From contig JAKSBZ010000074.1 of assembly GCA_022360875.1 (NCBI GenBank), positions 1 to 36,652 on the forward strand: 36,652 bases of DNA, given 5' to 3'. The translations under genes were made by a program, and so were the position numbers. Numbering within the stretch: the first letter of the stretch is position 1; each line of letters starts with the position of its first letter. Positions 26,772 to 35,450 of the stretch are shown in pieces. Source of the stretch: Cytophagales bacterium. Its GTDB lineage: Bacteria > Bacteroidota > Bacteroidia > Cytophagales > Cyclobacteriaceae. The notes beneath the pieces are model-generated. The model did not search any database. It was not told where the DNA came from and saw nothing but the letters and a program-made list of their open reading frames with translations.

Positions 26772-27203
26772 ATGGAGGATGAAAATACATTCTTAGGGCG
26801 TGGCTGGGCTTTTCCCCCTACTTTCACGAAGGAAGGGAAAAGTTTGTACATGGTCGAAGAAGAAAAGGATATTGAGCAAAGCCTTCACATACTGTTGTCT
26901 ACTTTGCCAGGAGAGAGGCCAATGAATCCTGAGTACGGTTGCGACTTAAAAGCGCTTTCGTTTTCTGGGCTGAACAGTTTGACAATTAATACAATAAAGG
27001 ATTTAATTCGCCGGTCAATATTGAAATTTGAGCCCAGGATTTCTTTGGAAGAAATATTGGTAGAAGCAGGGAGAATAAATGAAGGAGTCTTGCTGATCAC
27101 ACTGCATTATACTATCCGAAAAATCAATATTCGGACAAACATGGTATATCCATTTTATTTAAAGGAAGGCACCAACATACGTTCCGAAACAATCGTGAGG
27201 TGA
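26772..27203 (+). CDS. gp25-like baseplate wedge protein (Afp9-like)
   Basis: A 143-aa protein with the gp25/IraD fold signature: FLGRGWAFPPTF at the start, then DIEQSLHILLSTLPGERPMN, PEYGCDL, and the EPR motif (EPRI) at residues 87-89. The EPR motif anchors the first sheath strand in T4 gp25 and T6SS TssE, so this protein starts sheath assembly. I place the start at the ATG 26772; a TTG two codons earlier is less likely. The gene lies 40 bp after PAAR and 60 bp before the baseplate-J gene, which is the usual eCIS order. Confidence 0.92.
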   Translation: MEDENTFLGRGWAFPPTFTKEGKSLYMVEEEKDIEQSLHILLSTLPGERPMNPEYGCDLKALSFSGLNSLTINTIKDLIRRSILKFEPRISLEEILVEAGRINEGVLLITLHYTIRKINIRTNMVYPFYLKEGTNIRSETIVR

Positions 27204-27263
27204 AAAAAGCGCAGAGCGGCAGGATTTATAGGAATTAATAACCAAAGAGCTGGTTTCAGATAA

Positions 27264-30200
27264 ATGCAGGCACAGACTCAACATAGGGATGGAGTTTCTC
27301 AGTATAGCCGTTTTCCTGATTCTCTGGGGGAGTCGTATGTGAGAGTGGAGGAGAGAAATCTGCAGGATTTTTTGCTGTACCTGAGGGAATTAGCTGGACA
27401 TGTCAAGTTTTTTGATTCAGAAAATAAAGCCAGCGGAACCTGGAAATTTTTATTTGAATCAGATTCTCTGCTTTTTTTATCTGAGATTTTGGGAACCGAT
27501 GCCCGAAGGCTGGATCAGATGTGGAGAAGTCATATAGCGTCTATCCACATCCAATCTCCGTATTCGTATAATCAAGCTCATGTACAGTCTCAGATTCGTT
27601 TGCTAAATTATTTGTTTCATCAAGTTAACGACTGGGAAAAGCGATCCAGAAGAATCAGTGACAGGCTAATGGAGGAAATTCATGCGGAACTGTATCATCT
27701 GATACACTCCCATTATTCTGTATTGCTTAACCAGTATTTGGGTGTTCTGGAGCAGTTGGTGAAAAATGAAATGTTGAGTGTTGATTACTTGCCTGAGTTG
27801 GAGCGTTTTGACAAAGTTTGGCATGTTAATCAGGCATATCAGCTGACAGGTGAAATTGACAAAGAGTCTTTTCGGCTTTCCAGCAAGAATTTAACCTCTC
27901 TGCTGAATAGACTCAAATTACTCTACGATGAGCTTTGGAAGCATCTTAGCTACATTTTGGAAAGAAGCCGGTTTTATTTTGATAAAACCATTCGGGAAAA
28001 TTCAACTCACAGTCCTGATATTGCTCTGCTTATTGCTTTTCTATTGAATTGTGAGCATGTTAAGAGGGACCTGAATGCCTATACGAAAAGGCATTTGGAA
28101 TATTATTTTAAAAATGTGCTACAGCAAGCAAAACGCGAGCCTGAGGGCGATTATGCTTTTGTAGAGTTTGAACTGGCAGATTTTGTTTCCGATTATTTTC
28201 TTCCAGAAAGCTCTCGCCTGGTTGCAGGGGCTACGGAAGAAGGTGAACCTATTGTTTATGAAACGGAGGAGTCAATTGAGATCAACAAAGTGAAGATTGA
28301 AGAGATCAAGAGGCTCTTTGTTAGCAAAAACATAAAGTTCAGCTACAGCACGAATGGTGCGTTCCAGGTGATTTCTCAGGTGTACAAATCGGAAAACGTT
28401 GCGAACGGCGGAATTGATGAAGAGGCAGAAAAGGAGCTGTTGGAGAAAGAGCCTTGGGCTTTGTTTGGATCAGATCAGGCGGGGCTGCTGCATTCTGATA
28501 GAACGATGGAAGAGGCTGAGATTGGTTTTGCGGTCTCTTCTCCTGTTTTTATGATGAGCGGCGGCAAGCGGCGGGCAGAGATTGTGTTCAAATTTGACCT
28601 TCACTCAATGTCCGGGCTTGTGGATGTGCTGGAAGATATTTCTCGGAAAGAAAAGGTGAGGGTTGAGCAGGCTTTTCACCATTTGTACCGTAACAGTTTA
28701 AAAATATTTTATAGCACCGAATCGGGCTGGAAAGAGGTCTGGAGGTATTTTCTGTTGCCTCCGAATGATTGGTTGAAAGGCGAGTTCACCTTAGTTGTGG
28801 ATTTTCCGGCGTCTTATCCATCATTTGTGGTTTCTCCAGATGCCGAATTTGGTTTTTCTGATCCAGCCTTTAAAATATTACTGAACACGCAGGAGGCAAT
28901 ATACCCCTATTCATTTTTCAAGGGACTCGTATTGGAAGAAATTAGGCTCAAGGTGATGGTAAAAGGTCTGAACCGTTTTGAGGCATTTAATGAACTTGGC
29001 CGGGTTGATATGGGACAGCCATTTGCTCCTTTTGGAGCGTTGGTAAAAAAGGGGGCGCAGTTCTTTTTTGGAAATGCAGAACTTTTCTGTAAACCTTTGA
29101 GTGAGTTGTCTTTTAATTTTTCTTGGGCAGGTTTGCCTGAGAAGGGGTTTCGCCATTATTTTAAAGATTATGGGAAACCAGTAAGCAATGAGTTGTTTAA
29201 AGGCTCTTTGAGCGCTCTTTCTCATAGAACTTTTTTTCCTGGAGAGGATCCTCCGGAGTTTTCACTTTTTGAGTCCAAAGAAAATACAGATCAATTGAAG
29301 AATTGGATGAGCCTGAAAAGGGTGCCCCTGGATAAACTGAGAATTTCTGTTGAACCAGAGCTGAAGGAGCTGGAACTTTATCATTCAAATACCAGAACAG
29401 GATACTTTAAATTGGAATTGACAGGGCCGTCATGGGGGTTTGGCAATGATATTTACCCTGGTGTTTTTGCTAGAAAATCTTCGGAATTTGCCCAGAGCAA
29501 TTTTAGTTTGTTCGGAAAGAAGAAAAAAAAGGAAGAAGGAGATAATATTGAGGATGTTTATCCATATAAGCCGTATGTGCCTAGTCTGAAGGAGATTAGA
29601 GCGGATTATGTGGCTGAGACAGTGATGAATTTTGATCAGATAAAAGGTCCGAAACTAAGCGAATCTTTTGGGCAAATTGCGCACATAATGCCCTTTGGGT
29701 ATCAGAACATCTTCAAAAATGGGCAAGCAATAAAGCGTGAGCTTATGCCTGATTTCAAAAATGAAGGAAACTTGTTTATTGGTCTTTCCGGAGTAGAAAA
29801 AGAAAGCGTGGTATCTCTTTGTTTTTATGTCGGCGCCGGGAAAGATGTGGAGGCTAAAAAGCCTAAAGTCAGCTGGTATTTCTTGGACGAGGAAAGTTGG
29901 TTGCCGGTTCCTGCGAAAAACATTCTTTCTGACACGACAATGGGTTTGTCTAAATCAGGAATAGTCCGCCTACGGTTGCCTGCAGTGAAGGGGCGAAGCA
30001 GTACACAATTGCCGACTGGGTTGTACTGGCTTTCTGTACAGGCGTCGGGCAATATCGATAGTTTGCCGCCGGTTGTTAGAATAGGCACCCAGGCAGTTAA
30101 AGCAAGGTGGAAGGGTATCTCCGACGGCTCGGCAAAATGGGGAAGCAATATAAAGGCTGGTTCAATTGCCAGCTTTGAAGAAAAAATCCCTGAAATACAG

Positions 30201-31073
30201 GAAATACGTCAGCCGTCTTCTTCTTTTGGGGGAGTATTGTCGGAAGCCGACACTTCGTTTTATGCGAGGGTAAGCGAAAAGCTTAGGCACAAGCATCGGG
30301 CGGTAACTAGCTGGGATGTGGAAAGACTGATTTTGGAGCATTTTCCTTTTGTGGGGCAGGCGAAGTGTTTGGATGCTTTTGAAAGCAAAGATTTAGCGTC
30401 TAAAGGGACGTCATTGGTAGTGGTTATGCCAAAAAGGGAGCCGGGAGATGATGAACCAGAGCCCAAATTGAGCCGTTTCAATCTTGATAAAATTGAAAAT
30501 TATTTAAAGGGCTTTTCTTCGGCGTTTGCCCGTTACAAGGTAGTTAATCCGTCGTATGAAAAGATTAAGGTGAGGGCTAAGCTGCAATTGGCGGATGGAT
30601 TGAATCAAAACACCAATAACTATTACATTCGGCAAATTGGGGCCGAATTAAGGAAATGGATAGCACCCTGGCAATCCGATCCGGGCAAAAAGGTGCCGGT
30701 TGGTGGAAAGCTCGATGTGGAACACCTTTATCGTTTTTTAAAATCAAATCCTTATGTGAAGTTCCTGACGGCCTTTTCTGTGGTTCAGATTTTTCGACGT
30801 GAAGGAAAGTATATGAAGAAGGACACTGTTTTTATGGGTTCCAGAATGGATTTGGCTGCTTCTTCTCCTGTGTCGGTGTTGGTAAGTGTAAACGATCATG
30901 ATTTGCAATTAATTGAAAAAGGGATACATGAGAGTCCTTCGCCCTCAGGGCTGGAAAACATGGATTTTGATACAGATTTTATTGTTGAAGGTGAATTGAG
31001 CGTCAAATCGACCAAAGACTCAGGGTCTTTGGATCAAGGCGAGGAATTGACCAGTATTGAGTTTCGTCTTTAG
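27264..31073 (+). CDS. Afp11-like baseplate J protein
   Basis: A 1269-aa protein of the long Bacteroidota eCIS baseplate-J type. It starts with a helical region (LQDFLLYLRELAGHVKFFD, HLIHSHYSVLLNQYLGVLEQ) that in this family binds the neighbouring wedges. The middle is beta-rich, with YTP/DY-like segments (KPYVPSLKEIRADYVAET). The C-terminal baseplate-J core is near residues 995-1040 (SFYARVSEKLRHKHRAVTSW, then DVERLILEHFPFVGQAKCLD). The protein forms the wedge ring around the hub, with the Afp12-like protein. A run of five lysines (FGKKKKKEE, near residue 755) sits in a likely loop. There is no signal peptide. It ends 10 bp before the fibre-like gene, consistent with one transcript. Confidence 0.88.
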   Translation: MQAQTQHRDGVSQYSRFPDSLGESYVRVEERNLQDFLLYLRELAGHVKFFDSENKASGTWKFLFESDSLLFLSEILGTDARRLDQMWRSHIASIHIQSPYSYNQAHVQSQIRLLNYLFHQVNDWEKRSRRISDRLMEEIHAELYHLIHSHYSVLLNQYLGVLEQLVKNEMLSVDYLPELERFDKVWHVNQAYQLTGEIDKESFRLSSKNLTSLLNRLKLLYDELWKHLSYILERSRFYFDKTIRENSTHSPDIALLIAFLLNCEHVKRDLNAYTKRHLEYYFKNVLQQAKREPEGDYAFVEFELADFVSDYFLPESSRLVAGATEEGEPIVYETEESIEINKVKIEEIKRLFVSKNIKFSYSTNGAFQVISQVYKSENVANGGIDEEAEKELLEKEPWALFGSDQAGLLHSDRTMEEAEIGFAVSSPVFMMSGGKRRAEIVFKFDLHSMSGLVDVLEDISRKEKVRVEQAFHHLYRNSLKIFYSTESGWKEVWRYFLLPPNDWLKGEFTLVVDFPASYPSFVVSPDAEFGFSDPAFKILLNTQEAIYPYSFFKGLVLEEIRLKVMVKGLNRFEAFNELGRVDMGQPFAPFGALVKKGAQFFFGNAELFCKPLSELSFNFSWAGLPEKGFRHYFKDYGKPVSNELFKGSLSALSHRTFFPGEDPPEFSLFESKENTDQLKNWMSLKRVPLDKLRISVEPELKELELYHSNTRTGYFKLELTGPSWGFGNDIYPGVFARKSSEFAQSNFSLFGKKKKKEEGDNIEDVYPYKPYVPSLKEIRADYVAETVMNFDQIKGPKLSESFGQIAHIMPFGYQNIFKNGQAIKRELMPDFKNEGNLFIGLSGVEKESVVSLCFYVGAGKDVEAKKPKVSWYFLDEESWLPVPAKNILSDTTMGLSKSGIVRLRLPAVKGRSSTQLPTGLYWLSVQASGNIDSLPPVVRIGTQAVKARWKGISDGSAKWGSNIKAGSIASFEEKIPEIQEIRQPSSSFGGVLSEADTSFYARVSEKLRHKHRAVTSWDVERLILEHFPFVGQAKCLDAFESKDLASKGTSLVVVMPKREPGDDEPEPKLSRFNLDKIENYLKGFSSAFARYKVVNPSYEKIKVRAKLQLADGLNQNTNNYYIRQIGAELRKWIAPWQSDPGKKVPVGGKLDVEHLYRFLKSNPYVKFLTAFSVVQIFRREGKYMKKDTVFMGSRMDLAASSPVSVLVSVNDHDLQLIEKGIHESPSPSGLENMDFDTDFIVEGELSVKSTKDSGSLDQGEELTSIEFRL

Positions 31074-31083
31074 AGAATAGTCT

Positions 31084-31827
31084 ATGGCTGTACTGAATCG
31101 AAAAACCTTAAAGAATTTCTTCAGGCACGGAAGCCGGCCTTCTGAAATTCATTTCTCTGATTTAATAGATTCATCCATCAACAAGATTGATGATGGTTTT
31201 GCAAAAGATGCTTCCAACGGTTTGCAGCTTTCTCCGCAAGGAACCTCTGTTCGGCTAATGAGTTTTTTTGGAAACCTTAGGGACAACAAGCCGGTGTGGG
31301 ATTTGTCAATTAATCCTGAAAAAGGGGCTAACGGATTGAGTTTCAATGAGGTGTCGTCGGGCGTGTCTTCTCTTTTCTTGAGGGAAGGAGGAAATGTTGG
31401 CATTGGCACATACCAGCCATCAGCAAAGCTTGAAGTAGCGGGGATGTTGGCAATGGAAGGACGGAAAGGTTCGTTTGCATGCGGCCGCGTGCCTGCTGAC
31501 GGAAGCTGGCATCCTGTTTTACAGAATCTGGAAGGCGTTGTAGCTTATGAGATTATGGCGTTTGTAGCTGGAAAAAAGGGCAGAGGAAAGTATGCTTTAG
31601 CGCATATTTTGGCATTAAGCACTTATGGGAATTCTAGAAATGTTGTGAAATGCACACAGGCTTATTATGGTTGGTTTATCAATAAAATTAGTGCTCGGTG
31701 GGTCGGTAAAGTGAAGGATTATAGCCTTGAATTGCGAACGCGCTCACATTACGGGCTCAATGAGGAAGGGGATCCTTTTGAGATAGAATATCAAGTAACA
31801 AAGCTTTGGGAGGAGTCGGGATTATGA
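31084..31827 (+). CDS. Small fibre-like protein with NVGIGT motif
   Basis: A 247-aa protein that begins with MAVLNRKTLKNFFRHGSRPS and a helical SDLIDSSINK segment. It then has beta strands and the motif NVGIGTYQPSAKLEVAG (from residue 104), which is typical of tail-fibre shafts and of surface proteins in Bacteroidota. The C-terminal domain (GRVPADGSWHPVLQNLEGVV, AYEIMAFVAGKKGRGKYALA, ALSTYG, DPFEIEYQVTKLW) occurs in Bacteroidota eCIS clusters as I remember them. It may be a baseplate fibre or receptor-binding unit, the role of Afp13, though it is much shorter and unlike the adenovirus-knob Afp13. The position after the J gene and the ATGA overlap with the next gene support a structural role. 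The function is inferred. Confidence 0.65.
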   Translation: MAVLNRKTLKNFFRHGSRPSEIHFSDLIDSSINKIDDGFAKDASNGLQLSPQGTSVRLMSFFGNLRDNKPVWDLSINPEKGANGLSFNEVSSGVSSLFLREGGNVGIGTYQPSAKLEVAGMLAMEGRKGSFACGRVPADGSWHPVLQNLEGVVAYEIMAFVAGKKGRGKYALAHILALSTYGNSRNVVKCTQAYYGWFINKISARWVGKVKDYSLELRTRSHYGLNEEGDPFEIEYQVTKLWEESGL

Positions 31828-32090
31828 GCTTTAAAAGCGCAGTTGCAAGAGAAGTCCTGTGGTTTATGGCAGCCCTTTTTATAGCCGTACCGATTGGATT
31901 TTTTTTCGTTTGGTTGATGGATATGACAACTGTTAGTCCTGTTCCTTCCGAGCCGGAGCAGGTTTTTATGACACAGCTCTATTTAATCGGATACGTAATG
32001 GGAATTGTAGCTGTTTATATTATGCGCATTATCAAGTTTGCAGTAGTTCAGTCAATAATATCTTCCAAGAAAATTTCTGAAAGCCCATGA
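31824..32090 (+). CDS. Two-TM membrane protein in the injection-system operon
   Basis: An 88-aa protein from the ATG at 31824, which overlaps the previous stop as ATGA and has GGGAGGAG about 10 bases upstream. The TTG 18 bp earlier is less likely. There are two hydrophobic segments: residues 11-32 (LWFMAALFIAVPIGFFFVWL) and about 52-71 (LYLIGYVMGIVAVYIMRII). They are joined by a Pro/Glu-rich loop (SPVPSEPEQ). Basic residues at both ends predict an N-in/C-in hairpin. I do not recognise the family. Its stop overlaps the DUF4255 gene as ATGA, so it is embedded in the structural block. It could anchor the particle to the inner membrane or help release; it could also be an accessory with no particle contact. 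Confidence 0.7.
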   Translation: MSFKSAVAREVLWFMAALFIAVPIGFFFVWLMDMTTVSPVPSEPEQVFMTQLYLIGYVMGIVAVYIMRIIKFAVVQSIISSKKISESP

Positions 32091-32662
32091 TACATAACGT
32101 GATTCCAGTGATTGCAAATGAATTGAACAACTATCTGGCATCTGAATTCGATTTTGACGAGGCGAAAGTTCTTGTTTCAAATATTGTTAATCAGGATGGG
32201 GCAGTTGCTTTTGAGGGAACTAACAAATTGCTTTGTACTTTGGTGAACATTGAGGAGGAAAAATTGCAAGCCGGAGGGATGAATTACAAGCGGATAGGCT
32301 CAAAGATAGGCATGGTGAATCCGCCGGTAAGAATAAGTTTGAAATTGCTTTTTTCGGCTCATTTTACAGGGAAAAACTATGTGGAAGCACTGAAGATTAT
32401 ATCTTACGTTGTCCGTTTCTTTCAAAGAAAGTCAGTGTTTACCAGGAACAACACGCCTCGTTTGTCAGAGAACGTGGATCAGTTGACTTTTGAGCTGATG
32501 ACACTGGAAATGAATGAGATCAGTCATTTGTGGGGCATGATGGGCGCAAAGTACATGCCTTCTGTATTGTACAAGGTTCAAATGCTGAGCTTCGATGACA
32601 GTTTGGTGAAGGAGGAAGTTCCGGAATTTACTACTATCGAGTTGGAAACAAGTATGAGATAA
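32087..32662 (+). CDS. Afp16-like tube terminator (DUF4255 / Pvc16 N-terminal domain)
   Basis: A 191-aa protein with the DUF4255 pattern: MIHNVIPVIANELNNYLASE start, VLVSNIVNQDG, LLCTLVNIEEEKLQAGGMN, PVRISLKLLFSAHF, then YVEALKIISYVVRFFQRKSV and LTFELMTLEMNEISHLWGMM. Homologues (Afp16, PVC16) cap the distal end of the tube and sheath and so stop polymerisation. Typical length. The start overlaps the membrane-protein stop (ATGA), and the next gene begins 1 bp after its stop, suggesting tight co-translation. It acts together with the tape measure in length control. Confidence 0.92.
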   Translation: MIHNVIPVIANELNNYLASEFDFDEAKVLVSNIVNQDGAVAFEGTNKLLCTLVNIEEEKLQAGGMNYKRIGSKIGMVNPPVRISLKLLFSAHFTGKNYVEALKIISYVVRFFQRKSVFTRNNTPRLSENVDQLTFELMTLEMNEISHLWGMMGAKYMPSVLYKVQMLSFDDSLVKEEVPEFTTIELETSMR

Positions 32663-32663
32663 T

Positions 32664-33563
32664 ATGGGATTGGCAGATCGATATACAGAATGGTTGCGGA
32701 TTTCAGTGTTTCATGAGTACTATGGGCGAGCTATCAATGACATGTTGCAGATTACGCCGGCTTTATGTACAAGGGAATTTTTCCGTTATTACGGAGTCCG
32801 CATGAAGAATGATGAAGCAGGAGTTCGTCTGCTTATCGGAACAAAGCAGCAGGTGTTGTTTGCTAACTTGTTGGAGAACAGAAAAGTAGATTTTTATTTT
32901 TTCCTTGAGGGAGCTGATTGGTTTTTGGATCTGATTTCGAATATTGAATTAAAAAAGCATAATGAATATTTTTATTTTGAGAGTCTGGAAAAAGGAAAAG
33001 AACTGGGAGATGAAATAGATTTTCATTTGTCAATACCTGGAAGAAAAAAAGGCAGTGCGCGGAAGAAAGGAAATTCAACTTTGGACATGCCTTTTGAACA
33101 GGAACTGAGAAAGAGAGACAAACAGGTGTGGGGGGTATTGAAACTTCGAATACCTTCTAAGTGGTTTGCCGCTTTTAAGAAAAGACAGACTTTGCTTCCC
33201 GTCAGCTATTGTTTGACTCTAGAAAGCCGTGAAATTGAATGGAGATATTCTATAGTTGACCGCAGGGGAAAGTATGATCAGATTCTTATATCGGAGACAA
33301 AAAAGCCGGATCCCAGCTTTTTTACTGGCCGGGAAAAGGAGCTGATAGGCGGGCAAAAAGCCTTGGAGTTCAAATCTTCGGCTTTGAAAAAGCTTTTTCA
33401 GAAAGAAAAGAGCCTGTTCCAGCTCGAATTGTACAAGATAAATGAGCACACCAAGAAAAAAATGGTGGTTTTATTGCCTCAGCCTGAGATAAAGCAGTTG
33501 AAGCAGGATACTAATTCAAAAGGAGAATTGTGCGTGTATGCAGACATGGTTGTGCATGTTTAG
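32664..33563 (+). CDS. Unrecognised 299-aa cluster protein
   Basis: The protein starts MGLADRYTEWLRISVFHEYY and reads as a soluble, mixed alpha/beta protein with alternating hydrophobic strands (VRLLIGTKQQVLFANLLENR, FYFFLEGADWFLDLIS). A Lys/Arg/Gly-rich linker lies near residues 125-140 (GRKKGSARKKGN). The C-terminus is beta-rich (KMVVLLPQPEIKQL...ELCVYADMVVHV). No signal peptide or TM segment. It lies 1 bp after the DUF4255 gene and before the sheath gap, so it probably works on tube or sheath capping or assembly. I believe similar unnamed proteins occur in other Bacteroidota eCIS clusters but cannot name the family. Confidence 0.65.
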   Translation: MGLADRYTEWLRISVFHEYYGRAINDMLQITPALCTREFFRYYGVRMKNDEAGVRLLIGTKQQVLFANLLENRKVDFYFFLEGADWFLDLISNIELKKHNEYFYFESLEKGKELGDEIDFHLSIPGRKKGSARKKGNSTLDMPFEQELRKRDKQVWGVLKLRIPSKWFAAFKKRQTLLPVSYCLTLESREIEWRYSIVDRRGKYDQILISETKKPDPSFFTGREKELIGGQKALEFKSSALKKLFQKEKSLFQLELYKINEHTKKKMVVLLPQPEIKQLKQDTNSKGELCVYADMVVHV

Positions 33564-33772
33564 CTTGCAATGCCTTTTTCAGACCAGTGTGTATTTGTTT
33601 CATGGAATGAGGATTTTAAAATTGTATGAAATGTAAATGAGAATCTTACAATTTACAGAAGTGCGGAGGAAAGCTTTGAAAGTGGTATGGTTATAGTATT
33701 ATCCTTTGCGAACCTGACAGGACCCAAATTAACCCCTTGTATGGGAAAACTATTTTAAACAATATGTAGATT
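33564..33772 (+). promoter_or_regulatory. Leader region and candidate promoter of the sheath/tube genes
   Basis: This 209-bp A+T-rich gap is the longest within the cluster. A possible Bacteroidota-type promoter has TTTG at 33675-33678 and, 21 bases later, TATCCTTTG at 33700-33708, which is the TAnnTTTG consensus with one extra base. Transcription would start near 33715, giving a 5' leader of about 60 nt before the sheath ATG at 33773. The match is imperfect and I cannot exclude that the sheath is read only from upstream. Confidence 0.35.
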
Positions 33773-35314
33773 ATGGCGCAAGTATTATCAACACCAGGAG
33801 TGTACGTGGAAGAGAAGAGTGCCTTTGCCTCTTCAGCGGTTCCTGTTGCGACTGCGATCCCTGCTTTTATAGGGTTTACAGAAAAAGCAAAGCGAGGAAG
33901 CAAGTCTTTACTTAATGTACCGACGAGAATCACTTCGTTGGGAGAGTATCACAATTTCTTTGGTAAAGGAGCTCAGGCTAAGTTTAACATTGCTGAAAAT
34001 GAGGAGTCAGGCTATACCTTGGAGATTGATAAGGCTACGGCCTTTAGTTTGTATAACAGTTTGAAGCTTTTCTTCAACAATGGAGGAAGTACTTGTTATA
34101 TTGTATCCATTGGATCCTACAGTTCGGAAGTGGGTTTGGCGGCTTTTACAGGCGAGGAATCAGGAGGCGGTTTGCAGAGCCTTCTCAAAGAGCCGGAGCC
34201 AACGTTGTTGCTTTCGCCTGATGCGGTTTTGTTGTCTGAAGAAGACTTCAATTCTTTTCAGCAGCTTATGCTTATGCATTGTGGCAACGAGATGAAAAAC
34301 CGTATGGCCATTTTGGATGTCTATAACGGAGATCAGACTAGGACGATGGACGATGAAGATATAATCACGAAATTTCGGGAAGCTATTGGAACGAACTTTT
34401 TGGATTATGGTACTGCTTATTATCCTTGGTTGAATACGACGATTACCAAGGCCAGCGAACTGGATTACCGTTCGATTGCGAACTTGGATGGATTGATAGC
34501 AATGCTAACCAAGGACGTGGATGCTCAGGTGTCTTCAGGGAAAATTGATGAAAGCAGGGGGAATGCAATTAAGGAGGAAATAGCCAAAGCTACGGCAGAC
34601 AGTGAGAACATAAAGAATGTAGACAATACGTTGTTGGCAATATCACCGCTCTATAAGCAGATCATTGCAGATGTAAGAAAAGCAAGAAACGTGATGCCTC
34701 CTTCCGGAGCAATGGCCGGTGTGTTTTCGATGGTTGACAATTCAGTTGGCATTCAGAAAGCTCCCGCTAATGTAAGTTTAGGCTCCGTTGTGTCGCCTAC
34801 GGTGAATATCACGAGCAGAATTCAAGAAGACCTGAACCTTCCTCTCAATGGAAAGGCTGTGAATGCGATTCGTTCCTTCCCGGGCAAAGGAGTTTTGGTG
34901 TGGGGAGCTCGAACACTGGATGGCAACAGTCAGGATTGGCGTTATGTGAATGTGAGGCGTACGCTTATATTTATTGAGCAGACGATCAAGTATGCAGCAG
35001 AACGATACGTTTTCGAGCCGAACATAGCGATGACTTGGGTGAAAGTGTCTTCGACTATCACTGGAGCGCTTTACAATGCCTGGCGTGACGGAGTTTTGGC
35101 CGGAAACACAGCGCAAGAGGCTTTTAAGGTGGATGTTGGTTTGGGATCGACTATGACCCAGCAGGATATTCTGGACGGTGTAATGCGCGTGTCAGTGAAA
35201 GTGGCGATATCCCGACCTGCAGAATTTATTGTGATTACCTTCCAGCAGCAAATGGCTGGCGGTGAAGGCGGAGGAGAAGACGAAGGAGGAGAAGGCGAGG
35301 AAGGAGGCGAATAA
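33773..35314 (+). CDS. Contractile sheath protein (Afp2/3/4-like)
   Basis: A 513-aa sheath subunit. The N-terminus is STPGVYVEEKSAF...VPVATAIPAFIGFTEKA, the family signature of Bacteroidota sheaths. The conserved C-terminal domain contains FPGKGVLVWGARTL, WRYVNVRRTLIFIEQTIKYA and FVFEPN-type residues (RYVFEPNIAMTWVKVSSTIT). It ends with VKVAISRPAEFIVITFQQQM and then an unusual acidic Gly/Glu tail of about 19 residues (positions 35255-35311). The sheath surrounds the inner tube and contracts to drive it out. Only one sheath gene is visible, while Afp has three. Start ATG 33773, no strong Shine-Dalgarno; a candidate promoter precedes it. Confidence 0.95.
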   Translation: MAQVLSTPGVYVEEKSAFASSAVPVATAIPAFIGFTEKAKRGSKSLLNVPTRITSLGEYHNFFGKGAQAKFNIAENEESGYTLEIDKATAFSLYNSLKLFFNNGGSTCYIVSIGSYSSEVGLAAFTGEESGGGLQSLLKEPEPTLLLSPDAVLLSEEDFNSFQQLMLMHCGNEMKNRMAILDVYNGDQTRTMDDEDIITKFREAIGTNFLDYGTAYYPWLNTTITKASELDYRSIANLDGLIAMLTKDVDAQVSSGKIDESRGNAIKEEIAKATADSENIKNVDNTLLAISPLYKQIIADVRKARNVMPPSGAMAGVFSMVDNSVGIQKAPANVSLGSVVSPTVNITSRIQEDLNLPLNGKAVNAIRSFPGKGVLVWGARTLDGNSQDWRYVNVRRTLIFIEQTIKYAAERYVFEPNIAMTWVKVSSTITGALYNAWRDGVLAGNTAQEAFKVDVGLGSTMTQQDILDGVMRVSVKVAISRPAEFIVITFQQQMAGGEGGGEDEGGEGEEGGE

Positions 35315-35331
35315 CCCTTTAAGAGATGATT

Positions 35332-35375
35332 AACAGCTAGACTTTTTTACTAATGTGAAGGGATGTCTAGCTGTT
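35332..35375. other. Long inverted repeat between sheath and tube genes
   Basis: An 11-bp perfect stem (AACAGCTAGAC, 35332-35342, with GTCTAGCTGTT, 35365-35375) surrounds a 22-nt loop starting TTTTTT. It starts 18 bp after the sheath stop, in the 136-bp gap before the first tube gene. No U-tract follows the 3' arm, so it is not a standard terminator. It may be an RNA-processing or stability element that adjusts the sheath-to-tube ratio. Confidence 0.6.
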
Positions 35376-35450
35376 GCAATGAAATGAATAATTGGAGAGA
35401 TGGGACGAAAGAGGTTGGTTAAAAAAAGTATGTTTTAAAAATAAAAAGAA

